A DNA stretch of 63,242 bases from Fragilariopsis cylindrus CCMP1102 (Eukaryota; Bacillariophyta; Bacillariophyceae; Bacillariales; Bacillariaceae): contig FMBT01000529.1 of assembly GCA_900095095.1 (NCBI GenBank), positions 1 to 63,242 of the forward strand. The letters run 5' to 3'. Below are positions 11,818-24,429 of the stretch, piece by piece. Both the position numbers and the translations under genes were made by a program. Positions within the stretch are counted from its first letter, which is position 1, and every line of letters starts with the position of its first letter. The notes beneath the pieces were generated by a model. The model ran no database searches. It was not told the DNA's origin and was given only the letters and a program-made list of their open reading frames with translations.

Positions 11818-12842
11818 TCATTTAAATATCAATTAGACCATAATAACAAGAATCAATGAACATATAGTTTTCCTGTAGATATAATCAGCAATATAGAACA
11901 TTGTAGAGTACAACTTTGTTTATCAAAACTGCTCTTACAATGAGACATATAGTTTCATCAAAAAACATGTAACTGACAATAATTTTCCGTATTCAATATA
12001 GTATGGAAAGGGGATACGGAAGTGGCTACTCATCCGCTAATCGAATCCCTCTTGGTGAAAGCGATAATACGAGCCCATACGAACATAAGATTATAGCTTT
12101 TACAGTATTGCATCACGGTCATGTTATATCATTCTTCTTCTTCGTGGTTATGTAGTAGAATTCTTATATAGCTTAGTTGCGTTTTTTAATTTGTTTTTGT
12201 TCTTGTTTTCTTTAATATTGTCCTATCTGCTGTTGTGTTCTATTTTTATTTTTTGATCCTTTACATTTCATTTTATTTGCAAACATACACCAGGTGACAA
12301 TATGCGAGGTATTAGTAGATGACGACAAAGATGTCATGATCAGGCCACGTAGAAACAGATACAGAAACAAACCATCATCAGGTGACAACATGCGAGGTAA
12401 TGAGTTTCGCTTCAGTTCGTGGGGTGCGGCCATGGATCCTTGAGTGCCATTCTCCATCAATCCATTCAGATATTAATGGTTCAAAGATGTCCTGATCGCG
12501 CAACAGCGAAACAACAATAGCGGACATTCTTTTATTGGCAAAACACGAAATTATGAGAGAGAAGAAAGTAGCTCTTACTTTTCTGACGTGTGCGTTAGCA
12601 TGAGTACTATGAAAATGCCACGAAAATTCACTCCTATCATAAAGTCTTGTATAATCTTGTTCTCTACTTTTCGCCCTTTGTGATTGAGTCAGTCAACATC
12701 AAATCTACTAAGTAAGAAAAGGGGTTCACAGGAGAATCAATAAAAAATAATGCTATTATAAATTTAGTAGAAATCCGTTTTTGATTTCAGTATTTCAGTC
12801 TGTTTTTTGACGTCGACATTCCTCTACTTTTTATGAATATAT
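11818..12842. other. Convergent intergenic region
   Basis: The flanking genes converge here, so this should hold two 3' ends. I see no coding sequence. A CCAGGTGACAATATGCGAGG-like element occurs twice (about 12290-12310 and 12379-12398), an imperfect short direct repeat. Confidence 0.5.
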
Positions 12843-13839
12843 TTAGAGAAAAAGAAGTCCAGTCGCGATAATGGTAGTATAAGCTAGGTTCGTTCCGATA
12901 TCTTTCGCAATATTAATATAGCCGGAAGTGACTGTTTCGTTGTCGTCGTTGATGTTGCCAATGTTCACGGAGATACTGAATGCTTCCTTAACGGTAGAAG
13001 TGGTCTGAACGAGATGACGATGACGACGACGACTAATAGTAGTAGACAACGAAACAGATCCTGAGCACGCGAAAGACACACCACCATAACCTTTGCTGAA
13101 ATGGGGTGTACTCTCGTTTAATTATGGTCTGGAATCCGCGACCCGCACCGTTAGAAAACTCGAACGTAGCCTGGTCTAGTTCATCCTGAACAGAGATGGG
13201 GATGATTGAAAATGCTTGATCCATTCCATTTGAACAGGTAACGTCGATTATCTCTTCGATGGATGTCAGGTCACCACCTGTAGTATCTTGGGGTAGAAGG
13301 CAGACACGTACGGAATCGCCAACTCTAATAACAGTGTCATGTTCGATTTCCATATCATCACAAATAAATGACGATATTGGAAAGGTAACACTATCCTCTT
13401 TAGTTGGTGTGGAATATACCGGACTTCCAATTGGGGGTGTATCTGTACCACATCGCAAATTACCATCTTCGTTACAGAAACAGTATTCTTCTTTGAGAGG
13501 ATGATCACATGAAAGAACATTAGTAACGTCGCCGCAGAAACAACCATCAATAGTACGGAATGTTGGTGCAGGAGTCGGTGCGGCTGGTGCTGCTGGTTTC
13601 AATGACAACAGGTGCAGATACAGGTGTAGGTGCAGGTGGTTCGATTTGCTTATCACAGTAGACATTACATCTTCATTACAGAAACAGATTTGGTTGTCAT
13701 CAGGATCTTCACAGATCAAGAGATTCGTAATCTCACCACAAGAACATGATGCGCTTTTGCCTTCTGCTGCATTGGCAATGTTAGCAAACATCGCAACAGT
13801 GGCAAAAAGTTCGATAATAATTGTTTTCGAGATCATCAT
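12843..13839 (-). CDS. Secreted, possibly C-terminally anchored protein with two CxCG...CFCNED repeats
   Basis: A signal peptide (MMISKTIIIELFATVAMFANIANA) leads into two copies of a short Cys module: CSCGEITNLLICED...CFCNED and CFCGDVTNVLSCDH...CFCNED. Then come a Pro/Ala/Thr linker, a beta-rich domain (residues ~150-250) and a hydrophobic C-terminal end (TTIIATGLLFL) that could be a membrane or GPI anchor. Three frame breaks are evident: C68 at 13668 (one G missing on the coding strand), TTT at 13597-13599 (one A missing) and GGGG at 13103-13106 (one C too many). The first two compensate, and repairing them turns a His/Leu-rich stretch into a normal PPAPTPVSAPVV linker. The last joins the main frame to the C-terminal segment. 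Confidence 0.75.
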
Positions 13840-13920
13840 GATATTAACAATACTTTGAATTATTTCTATGTTACTTTACACAAAAGACATATCAAGTGCG
13901 GAGAAGGGCAGCTCAGGTGG

Positions 13921-14008
13921 CATTCATTCGTTACGTGATGTTCGGAAGTGACCTCCAACAGATACAAGAATACGGTACTACGGATGTAGGACTCAACAAT
14001 ATTACGCC
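13921..14008 (+). repeat. Dispersed repeat, copy 1
   Basis: It shares TTCGTTACG at one end and TACTACGGATGT with GGACTCAACAATATTACGCC at the other with a reverse-complement copy at 50668-50803. The two intervals between these blocks differ by substitutions and small indels. It may be a fragment of a decayed coding sequence or mobile element; neither copy has an intact frame. Confidence 0.7.
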
Positions 14009-15953
14009 AAATCTTTACGAAAAAACCTTGACCAACAAACAAATTGTATGGCGGATAAAATGCACAGAGCTTTCGCAATTTTCACAAGGGCTACTTTTAG
14101 ACATGCTCCAGCCATGAAAGTGACATGCGCTACCACCCCTGGTAGCGCGAAATAGGAAGGAGAAGAAAAATTCCTAGCAAATTGCGTTAATACTTTATTT
14201 GTTTAATATGCTTTTTCACCTGTCACGCATCATGTCACGCATCAAGATATTGGATTGTGTTAAATCGAATATTTAGTTAACATTCTATTGACATTAATGT
14301 TTCTCCAAACACAAATAGCGGACGTTCGAATTTTACTATAATATTATCATTATATCTTTTTTTTATCACGTTAATTAAATTGTTCATGAAAAATGGAATT
14401 CCAATAATATTCTTAGATGACTAAAAAATTTGGAGTCATATCTTCTACTTAACAGACAACAAACCTTACTGCAATCTGTATTTCAGATGGTAAGATCAAG
14501 GTCAGCGTGATTTTTTTTGACTCGATAAGGGCGAAAACAGTTATTATTAAATGCGCTTACCCGAAATAATCAAAGACTTGTATTTTTGTCCATTGTTGTG
14601 CAGCGCAGGTGTAGTTTATCAGACCAAAACTATAAGATATATCACAAAATTACTGTTTTGTGCTCTCTTTCGTACTCTCATAAAAGGACCCCTGTGAGCA
14701 CCCGTATCTACTGTATAGGTTTTGGTATCAAATATTATAATATCACTTCTGTTTTTACCTTGGGGTGTTATGTAGGTAATTGACATGATAATCTCAAAGA
14801 AGTCTAAGAAAAACCACGGACTGTAGGAAAAACACGCTTATTTAGCGTAGACTTTGTTCATCATAAGACAAATTGAAAAGAACCAATATTAAACCAAGAG
14901 TATATTTCTCTACCTATATTAATGAAGCTACTGATACCCAGTTTTATAGTCTGAATCATTCTTTCACTGAGTACAGTAGACTACTCTAGCAGGGAACTGA
15001 AACATGGTACAGTAGTTAAAATTTGCCAATTCCCACTTGCTTTTACGCTTTGTAGCCCGATTTTAGCTCACGCTTGCGATCCTCCCTCGTACACTAACTT
15101 CGTTTAATTATTAAAAGTATTTATTGAAAGTGTCGAAAAACAACATACAATACTTTTCCGTGCACCCCTAACTTCAAGCGCGCTGTCGGCTGAAAATTTG
15201 GCGCGTGTTAAAGGGCGTTGAACCCTTAAAATCTTCGTTTAAGTAATTTTCTAAAAGATGTTGAATTAATCTACGTAAATAAGAACTGATCATTAAGTAT
15301 TATTGATACTTTCACGGCTCCACTGCCTTGCTAACACTTTTGTGTGAGAAAATCGCTTACGCTTCGACAGGCATGAATCTATCCATGCCGCTAATAAATA
15401 CGGTATAACTTTATGCAGTTACGATCGTTTAGACGAAGCTTTTCAAAACATAGCCTGCGCGAGAGAGAACACATAGGCCCGTTTTATTTCCTCACCAAAT
15501 AATTCATTCGAATCAACTGAATTTTAATCAATGTTAACTAGTCATCGGAAGAATTACATCGAATCAATCTATTCGGCCAATCTCTCTCAATTGACTTAAA
15601 CCTTTAACATTGACTTGATCTGATTCATCCATTCATTCCATCTCACGTCATTCATTGCTTTGGCAAAGAAATCAAAACTATCGTACTACTACTACACAAC
15701 GTAGTTTACACGATCGTGGCGGCACTCATAATACAAATCCGTATTGGAATAGACGCACACACAGTAGAAACCCGCTACTTACCGATACCGTATAAATACA
15801 CCAGACAAAACAACAGGCCAGGCATCCCGCACATCAACGAATAATAATCTCGTGCCTATAGCTGCCTCTCTTTCTCTCTCTCTCTCTCTCCCTGAAGCAA
15901 GAACGAAAGAGTAGTACTAGTAGAATCAATCAATCAATCAACAAACTATTATA
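14009..15953. other. Long intergenic region
   Basis: No gene seen in about 1.9 kb. Near 15865-15890 there is a CT dinucleotide run, and an ATCA tetranucleotide run ends about 15 bp before the next start codon; both look like 5' untranslated or promoter sequence. TTTGGCGCG at about 15198 resembles an E2F-type site, which is weak evidence on its own. Confidence 0.5.
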
Positions 15954-17248
15954 ATGTCGCTCGTCGACAAAATGTCAAAACTCCTACAGGGAATGATGTT
16001 CCCCTCTGCTGTTGTTTCTCTCGATGAACAACACAACGTTGGAGGCAGTTGTAGTGGTGACGAAGATGAAGACGAAGATAATGATGATGATGAGGATGGT
16101 GTTGGACGCAGTAGTAGGAGTAGTACTAGTTTATCATCTTCGAACAATACTATACTGATTTTGCTATTTCGTCCACACCGATAACAACAAGAATACTGAG
16201 ATCATGTAACAACAATAATAATCACACAAACAACAAGACAAAAACAATAACAGCAACAGCAACAATAACAATAATTTAATATGGTATTTTTCATATGGTA
16301 GTAATATGAATCCCAATGTCTTTGAAAAAAAACGGAATATAACACCAAAACAAACAAGAGTATGTTACGTACCTGATTATGTACTTACTTTTGGGGAAGG
16401 TGCATTGCCATATGTAGAACCAGCATTTTGTACATGTATCCGTAGAACAGAATTAACAAAACTACAACTACTTGATGCTACTGTTACTGGCAGATACCGC
16501 TGACGCCGATACTGCAGATAGTACTATAAGTAAAGTATCAGCAGTCGACGACAATCGTCGTCGTCGTCATAGTCGGACGACCAGATATACATGGTGTTGC
16601 ATTTTTAATAACAAAACGTGAATATGAACATGTATTAATGACAGAAGGTGGATGGGGATGGCAAGAATACAGAAATAATAAATTATGGAATGTTGGTCAT
16701 TATGGTTCGGAGGAAGTTAATTGTATTGAAAATCAATAATGAACAAACTGCAACTACTACATAACGAGTGGCAATGGTAATGATAGTGGTAAAAATTTAA
16801 GGCTTATACATTAACAGGAATAATGGGTGATGTACGACAACGATTGATTGTAATGCAGTAAGCGATATTATGATATAGTTATAGATGGTGCAAAAACATC
16901 AGGATTACCAATATCCTATCAAAATTATTTAAAAACAAATCACAAACCATTTGAATTATTAACACATCACAAAAGTTTGGTAGTATAAAATTGGCACGTT
17001 CTATGTGTTGTATATTATCAATACCATCTATTATAATGGAAATTGGTTCATTATCATTATGTATAAAATGGAATAATTATATTAATGGGAATAATGAACA
17101 AAGTAGTAGTGGATGTGTTGTTAATGTTAATAATAATACATCCTATTATAGTATACGTCGTCCACCATGGATAATATGTAAAATATCATATTTATATAGA
17201 TATTATATTAGAAATACTACTATCAATAATTATAGAAGATATGTTTAA
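15954..17248 (+). CDS. Gamma-glutamylcyclotransferase-like protein, many frameshifts
   Basis: The fold signature YFSYGSNMNPNVF lies at about 16283-16320. It is followed by RVCYVPDYVLTFGEGALPYVEP, then VGRPDIHGVAFLITKREYEHVLMTEGG (the Glu of TEGG fits the catalytic acid), YTLTGIMGDVRQR, and YYDIVIDGAKTSGLPISYQNYL with HKSFGSIKLAR. This is the order expected for plant/algal GGCT-like proteins, which cleave gamma-glutamyl groups to 5-oxoproline. The N-terminus (MSLVDKMSKLL plus an acidic run) is an extension. At least seven frame changes occur in 1.3 kb. One is a T run at 16275-16277, where one added T would join the N-terminal extension to YFSYGSNM. Conservation of motifs in every frame argues for recent breaks or sequencing error, but the density is the highest in the window, so a young pseudogene is possible. 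Confidence 0.65.
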
Positions 17249-18551
17249 TATACCAAATGGATTTAAAAATGAAAATGAAAATAATAATGACATGATTGAG
17301 ATTGTTGAGATTGAGAAGAAGAATTGGAAGAAGAAGTTGAAGAAGAACGCAGTAGTACAAGTAGTTGACTATGACGTAACGAAGAAAGTCGACTAGACTA
17401 GACTAGACTAGATAGAGACTACAACTATTAGTACTAGTAGAACGGCAATGACATACAGTACAGTTTAACAGACGATGGTGTGACACCGTAATATTTTAGG
17501 CTATATTGGTCGAGGCGAATCGAATCGAATCATCGAGTCCTGAAATCGAGTCGGCGGTGCTATTTCTACGCCGTTATATGTTTCTTGATTGAACTGCATG
17601 TCATGTATGTCATGTCATGTATGTGCGGTATGGTATGGTATGGTATGGTATGGATATGGCATGGATAGGCAGTAGTAGACCAGACCAGACGGAAGCGGAC
17701 ACATCGTTTAATTTCACTACAGTATGTTATTTATCCACTTGTTTTTCTTGCAATAATACAACCTGTATAAATATTGAATAAATTTTAAAAGCAATCTACA
17801 TTTATTTCTATATCGTTGTTATTGAACAAATTCTAAAACAACATGAATGGAGTACAGGCAGGTTGATAGTAGGGCTAGGGCTATAGGAATTTAAGAACTA
17901 TTTGAAAAGTAATTCCGTAGAAACTTGGTACAAATATTGGTGTAAAAGAAAATGATTTGCTATAGTATTATACTATTCATTATCGTTATTTTAATTTTCT
18001 ATTGATTGCGATAAGATGCATTTTGGACAACATTTGTGATCGTTGTTAGTAAATTTATGTTCGTCTTTTTAAGCCGTTTTTCCGGCTAGTGCATTAATTA
18101 GTGATTCATTCCGGATCGGTGTGGATCTTTACACAAAGGGTGTTAATCCCGAGCGAAAAAATACGAAAACACGCGTATTATATATTCTCGCACAACACCC
18201 TTTTAACTTGACATGACACATGATTAGTAAACAACCTAACAAGAATAACAGAACAACACATGAGACGACACGGGATTTTCAAAAATAAAATCCCGAACGA
18301 AGTACTGTAGTGTTGCTATGGTTGATGATAATGATAGATTACTGTAGACGATCCTTTCCATACAATGTTATACCGCTTTACAATCAAAAGTTTCCTAATA
18401 CAACTAATTGAACTATAATTTAATAACGGTCGAAGTCAAAAGAAAAACAATACTAATAACATAATCATATAATCTGTATTTCATAATGCATCACCAGTAT
18501 AGATATGCACATATTTATTAAATGGTAATAATTAATACTGCATTCAACTAA
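17249..18551. other. Intergenic region with short tandem repeats
   Basis: CTAGA pentamers occur at about 17390-17412, GAATC at 17516-17532, CATGT/ATGTC words at 17598-17625 and TATGG pentamers at about 17627-17655. No coding region was found. The flanking genes converge here. Confidence 0.6.
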
Positions 18552-21500
18552 TTAACTTAGCACTTCATCTAGTTTATTTTCTAAGAAATAATCATGAAAG
18601 TCGGCGGGGAAGATTTTGAGGTCGCGCAGTGTCGTGATCATTTTGAGCTCGCCTATCTTGATCAGAAGCAAGATTATCGTACACCTCACGAATTCCATTA
18701 ATAATGTCTCATCACTATCATTCAATTGGTTGTTGCGATTGTTGTTGTTGTTAGGAAACATAATTTTACGTTCAAAAATCATATCAAGATTTTCTCTTGC
18801 ACGTATAAGAAGATCGACCGAATTCTCAGCATTATTACTTTCAATGGCAATCCATCCATCAAGAATACCACGAATTCTACCATTTGATGAAGACGACGAC
18901 GATGAAACGATGGTGATGAGTCTTCGTCATCACTCGAGCTTCCCTCTTCTCTAGAATTGATCATTCGCCGGTTCTAGTATAGTTGTATCCAAGTTATAAC
19001 CACCAAATAATAATATTTGTTCTGGTGTCATTGCCGAACAGCTACGTAAAAATAGTTGTGATGTTAATACCTTATCACGATATAAGTACCAATCTGGAAG
19101 CCGAGGAGAACGTCGTCCGTTGTTGTAATTGTCCGATGGTGGTTTACGTGGAAAGAACCGACGAGGGATGTAATCCAGCATTATCATCGCGACTGGTACG
19201 TACCGTACCGAATTGACCGCCCATCCGTTTACGTGATGCTAGATTTTCTGGAAATCCTACATTGTGTATAGCGCTTGTAAGGAGTTCACAATCAGCATTT
19301 GCATTTACTGACGCATCCAGACGAAGCTCTCCTGAACGTTGTCTTCTGTTCTGTTACGAATGAAATCATCATCGGGTATCAATCGCACCTTACGCAATTC
19401 ATTTAGTAATTGTGTCGTACAGCCTTAATCGACGCCATTGCTTGTATACTAACAGAATTTCTATACGCCCAATCTTTAGCAGCACCCCATCCTTGATCAT
19501 CAACTAAACCCCAAAATTCATCATATGCTTTAACCATTGCTAACACATCTGATTTATCACTAAATGATCTACGAATTTCTTTTGTTTCTTCTCTCATAGC
19601 TGGTGGTTCATGGAATGCATTTCTACTACTAAAGCATGATGCTGCTGTTAATAAAGGATCAAGACATTTCATAACAACACCCATAACAAGCATTTTACCC
19701 GTGGCTGGATCTAATGGCAAACGTGCGAGAGTCCGTCCAAGTGGTGTTAGATATTCTCGTCCATTTCTGTTATGACTGCTACTGCTTCTGCTGATGGTGG
19801 TACCGATGACGTCGTCAACTTCGTCTTCGATATTATTGTTGTTATTGTTATTTTTGACAGCGATTGCACCAAGTTTCGTTAATCTGTCCATAGCGAATGC
19901 AATAGCACCATCAACGGGTGGATCCATTGCACGTGATAGAAAATCTTCTACACCAGTAATATCAGTATTATCGTCGCTGTCATCATCACTGGATGAGTTT
20001 ATCAAAGAACATGTTTGTAAGCATGTTGCTTCTAATGCAGTACGTTGGATTTCAGGTGTTGGTCGGTCATCCATTAAAGATAAATTACTACGTGTATATA
20101 GTCGATAACATTTACCAGGTGCAACTCTACCAGCACGACCTAATCGTTGTGTTGCTGATGCTTTGGATGTTGGATTTGTTTCCATTGCATTCATTGCTGT
20201 TTGCGCATCAAAGTTCATTTCACGTACTAATCCACTATCAACAACAGCAAGTACATCGTCAATTGTTACAGATGATTCTGCTATATTTGTTGATAAAATT
20301 AATTTTATTGTTCCAGGCTTAGCGGGCAGAAATACTTTTTGCTGATCATCCTGTGGTATGGTTGAATGCAATGGTAGGATTTGAATTTTATTACGTAAAT
20401 CACGTGAACAATTTTCTTCTATGTACTTCATACATTGTTTAATTTCATCCATACCAGGTAGGAAACATAGAATACTACCCGAACGATCTGAATCTGTTTC
20501 GATTTGACTTAAATGTAAAGCAATTTCAGAAACCAGTCCTGTCATGGTAACACGAAAATCAATCTTGTTATTTTTCTTCGTATAGGATGACGACGATGAT
20601 GACGATGTTGAAGATGTATCTTCTCTTCTCATAGCTAAAGCTTTCTCAAGATCAGCAATCTTGTTATCGTTAGTAATGATAGCATTTTTAATGTCAACGC
20701 TATCGATGTTCGCTGTTGCCGACGACTTCAGTTTTGTTGATTTGTAAACAGCATCTTCATAGTCTTGTCGTAGTTGATCATCGTTGTATTGAAGTAACGA
20801 TGATGCGAAGTTTTTCATTCGTAGAGATATTTGATGATTATTATTACTTCTACTGCTATCATCTTCTTGTTCTTCTTCTGTTTCGATATTATTATTATAA
20901 TTATCCTCGTCGTTCATCTTGAGTAGATCTTCAAGATAATGTACCTCGACTGGATGACGTGGTTTTGCTGGTACACTTAGTACAGGAACTTCAGTAGTTA
21001 GATTATTAGATGCAAAATATTCACCAAATGATTCTGCATCTAACGTTGCTGACATTAAAATCAACTTAAGGTCGGGACGTTTCTTTAATAAATCACGAAA
21101 TCTGAAAACGACAACAAAAGTATGTGCATAGGGCAAAAAGTGTGTGTGTGTGTGTGTTGTCAGAGAGAGAAATAGACAAGGATCGGAAGAAAGCATAGCA
21201 CAGTACAGCACAGCACAAAAAAGCACAAAAAAAACCCAGCAATCGATTGCAATCATAAGATAAACTTAAAAACTTACAATATTAATAAAAAATCAGTATT
21301 AATATCACGTTCATGTACCTCATCAATCATAACATGGGATATATCTTGTAATAATGAATCATCACCTAGTAATCTTCTCAATAATATACCTGTTGTTACA
21401 AATTCTATACTACCACCTATATTTCTTGGTTTTTTAGATTTAAATCGTACTGCATATCCAACTGATGAGTTGTCACTAGAGGCATCTTTTTCATATCGTT

Positions 21501-23613
21501 CTTGTGATACACGTTCACTCACACTAATTGCTGCAATACGTCTTGGTTGTGTTACTAAAATTTTAGTTGTACTACCTTGATTGTTTTGTATTGCATCTTC
21601 TAATATATATTGTGGACACTGAGTTGATTTACCTGATCCAGTACCACCACTAACAACTATCACCTGTGATGTTTTTAATTTATCAATTAAATCATTACGT
21701 ATATTATGTATTGGTAATGCTTTCCGTTGTGTTTCCATTTTTTCATATTCCATAAGATTATTTGCTCTTTGATGGTCAATTTTAATTTGTTCTTGTTCTA
21801 ATAAATATTGACTTTGACTTGATCTTAGAATATCATCATCAGCAGCAGCAGCAGCAGTATCAAGTTGTTGTTTTTCATTCTTTGAATAATAAGAGTCGAC
21901 CGATGATGATGACTGTAACTGCTGCTCCGACTGCGAATTTGAATTTGAATTTGAATTACGACGATTATTAGTACGTTGTTGATTACGTTGTTTTCTTAAT
22001 TCATCATATTCATATTGTTGTTTTAATAATATATGTTGGTTCTTTTTTTCATTATGATTTTGTATATCAATATTTGGTATACCAGTAGATTTCATTGAAT
22101 TCGATAATGATCGGAACGAATCATTTGATAATCTTGATACTTGTAAGGATGATACATGTTTGCCAGATGGTGAATTATTGATTATATTGTATATATATCC
22201 GCTTCTTTTTGTAATTCCTCATTTTGTTCAAAAATATTTACTACTGCAGATTGTTCGGCATCTTTTTTATTGGATGCTTTATCTCCAGTTGAAAAATAAG
22301 TTTTACCTCTAAAATATATTTCACCTTCTGCAATCCATGATTGATTTTCTTTTTTTTGTCTTCTTTGTCCCTTTTGTAATTTTGTATGTTTCTTCGTTGC
22401 TTTTCTTGGTGCAATTGCTTCATACTCATATTTAATTTTAGAACAACGTAATAATTCTAATAAAGTTTGTGCTTTTTCATACTTCATTTCAAATGATTCT
22501 TTGCCATCTTTGCCATCTTTATTGTTTGAATCATCATCATCATCAATCGTAGTCATCCATGATGAGGATGGTAATGTTAAATCAATACCAATCGATTCAT
22601 TCCATAATGCAATTTGATCCATTGATGCTAATTGGGTTGCACGTTTTTTTGTAGGTGCAATACCGACTGATATTAATTCAATCCAATCAAATTTGCATTA
22701 GAAGCAATATGGGAATGCTTTTCATTTTTTCATATAAAGACGAAGGTAATATATCATCATGAATTATTGATACGCATGTTACTTTATGTAAATTATTACC
22801 ATGTTGCATTGTCGGTATACCGTCTTGTGTATAATCTTCTATACGAAATTGGGGTGTTGCGAAGTCTAATTGAGCTTGGGCTTCCATTAATACCATTTTT
22901 GGTGTTCTACTTGTTGTACCAATTGTACCAGAACCAACCAATACTTCCATATTTGATAATCCACCACCATACAACGTACTAGTAGTAGTAGTAGTTTCTG
23001 ATTCTAATGTTGGTGTTGGTTGTGTTGACCGACGACGACGTCAGCAACAATTCCTGTAACTTCGATTCTGTTAATGCAGTACGACCTAATGGACCGTAAT
23101 GGAGTGGTTCAATAGTAGCAGCTGCTGTTTTTTGCTGCTGCTTCTTCAATAATTGTTTTTTCTTACTATTATTAAATGTTCTTTTTTGTTTATTCGTTCT
23201 ATTTGCCGTCGAATATAATCCTGCTGGACCACTACTACCAGAACTTCTCCTTTTCTCTTGTTTGGATTGCTTGGCTTGTTTTGATAGAGCCACTCCCACC
23301 GGTTTACTGCCGTATGACTCGTACTCGTTGTAGTACTACTATGATACAATCGAAAAGAGTTAGTAGTAGCGCTTCTACTACGGGCGGAATGCGTTTCAAT
23401 GACAGCAGTAGAAAATGATGACGGGTTATTTCTTATTACTCTTAACGCCGCTATGGGCGGTGATGCTGATGATGTTGGCAATGACGGCAGCAAGAAGCTC
23501 CTTGCAATGTGCTGCTGTTGTGGATGTATATACGATGATACTTTTCTCGTAGTAGTAGTCATCATCGCCATTGAATATGCGGCATAATATTTCAATGAGG
23601 ATGCCATTTTCAT
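18552..23613 (-). CDS. DEVH-box RNA helicase with dsRNA-binding domain, probable organelle presequence
   Basis: The N-terminus (MKMASSLKYYAAYSM, Ser/Thr/Arg/His-rich and almost without acids) looks like a mitochondrial or plastid targeting peptide. A dsRNA-binding domain follows at about 22260-22430 (YEYEAI...FRGKTYFSTGDKASNKKDAEQSA). Helicase motifs are in order: GGTGSGKST (I), TQPRRIAAISV (Ia), DEVHERD (II), SATL (III), STNIAESSVTIDDV (V) and QRLGRAGRVAPG (VI). Then come the winged-helix and HA2 region (DPPVDGAIAFAMDRLTKLGAI...LPLDPATGKMLV) and an OB-fold end (FLRSCSAMTPEQILLFGGYNL). One intron lies at 21102-21277 and joins DFLLIL to FRDLLKKRP. The domain set matches the DHX9/DHX30/DHX36 group, and DHX30 is mitochondrial in animals. 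There are about seven frame breaks, including a TA repeat near 22190-22200 and single-base events near 19415 and 19150. The far C-terminus (below 18900) is the least certain part. Confidence 0.88.
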
Positions 23614-24215
23614 TCTAAATATTCTATCTGTACTATGATTCTATATTTCTATGTTCGTCTAATCAACTTTTATCAAGATCCCACGTCACGAAATATTGGG
23701 GGGGGGGGGGGGGTTTGGTAATGAGATGTTCTTCACCGATAGGAAATAAATGCTTTCGATTTACTTCTACTCTCTGTTTCAACTGTACTGTTCTGTACGG
23801 TTTGTTGTTGTTGTTGTTGCTGTTTGTTGTTTGTGAATTTTGGGTTTCTTTCAAAAATAATTTTAAAAAACAAAACGATTTATTTTTCATTTTTGTCTTT
23901 TTTGTGTTTGCGTGGTTGTGCTTGGTTAACTACAATACGCGCGCATGGTTGAGAACGTGGCTGTGTGTCGTGCGTTCGTGTTCGTGGCGAAGAAAATAAC
24001 AGCTGCATTTTTTTTTTCTCTCGAAGAATAGTCGAGTCGAGTCAGTCGAGTGAGTCGAAGGATGCTTCTTTTTATGGACCCCCCCCCCCCACACACACAC
24101 CCCCACACCCACCCTTGCAAATCCTTTGATGTTAGTGGTGAACCAGCACAATAGTAGTAGCAACTTGGTTCTGTACTCTAACAGCACAATTACTGCTATA
24201 TACATTGAGGAGAAG

Positions 24216-24246
<31 letters not shown>

Positions 24247-24429
24247 AAATACATACATATACAAAATTACTGGAGGCACACAGCATCGCGCTTTAAACCA
24301 AAGTCAAATTGATACTGCAGAACACGATTGATAAATCAAATATTATCCAGTGTTTTATTCTAGTCCTATATTATTATTATATATTACTATTATTACTTTG
24401 CTGCATTGCATTCTATTCTTTTTATTTTT
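23614..24429. other. Intergenic region with homopolymer and CA runs
   Basis: A poly-G of about 16 bases (23697-23712), a poly-C run near 24079-24090 and a CA dinucleotide run (24218-24246) are present. A GAGTCGAGTC-type run occurs at 24030-24058. This should contain the promoter of the helicase and the 3' end of the next gene. No coding region is convincing. Confidence 0.6.
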
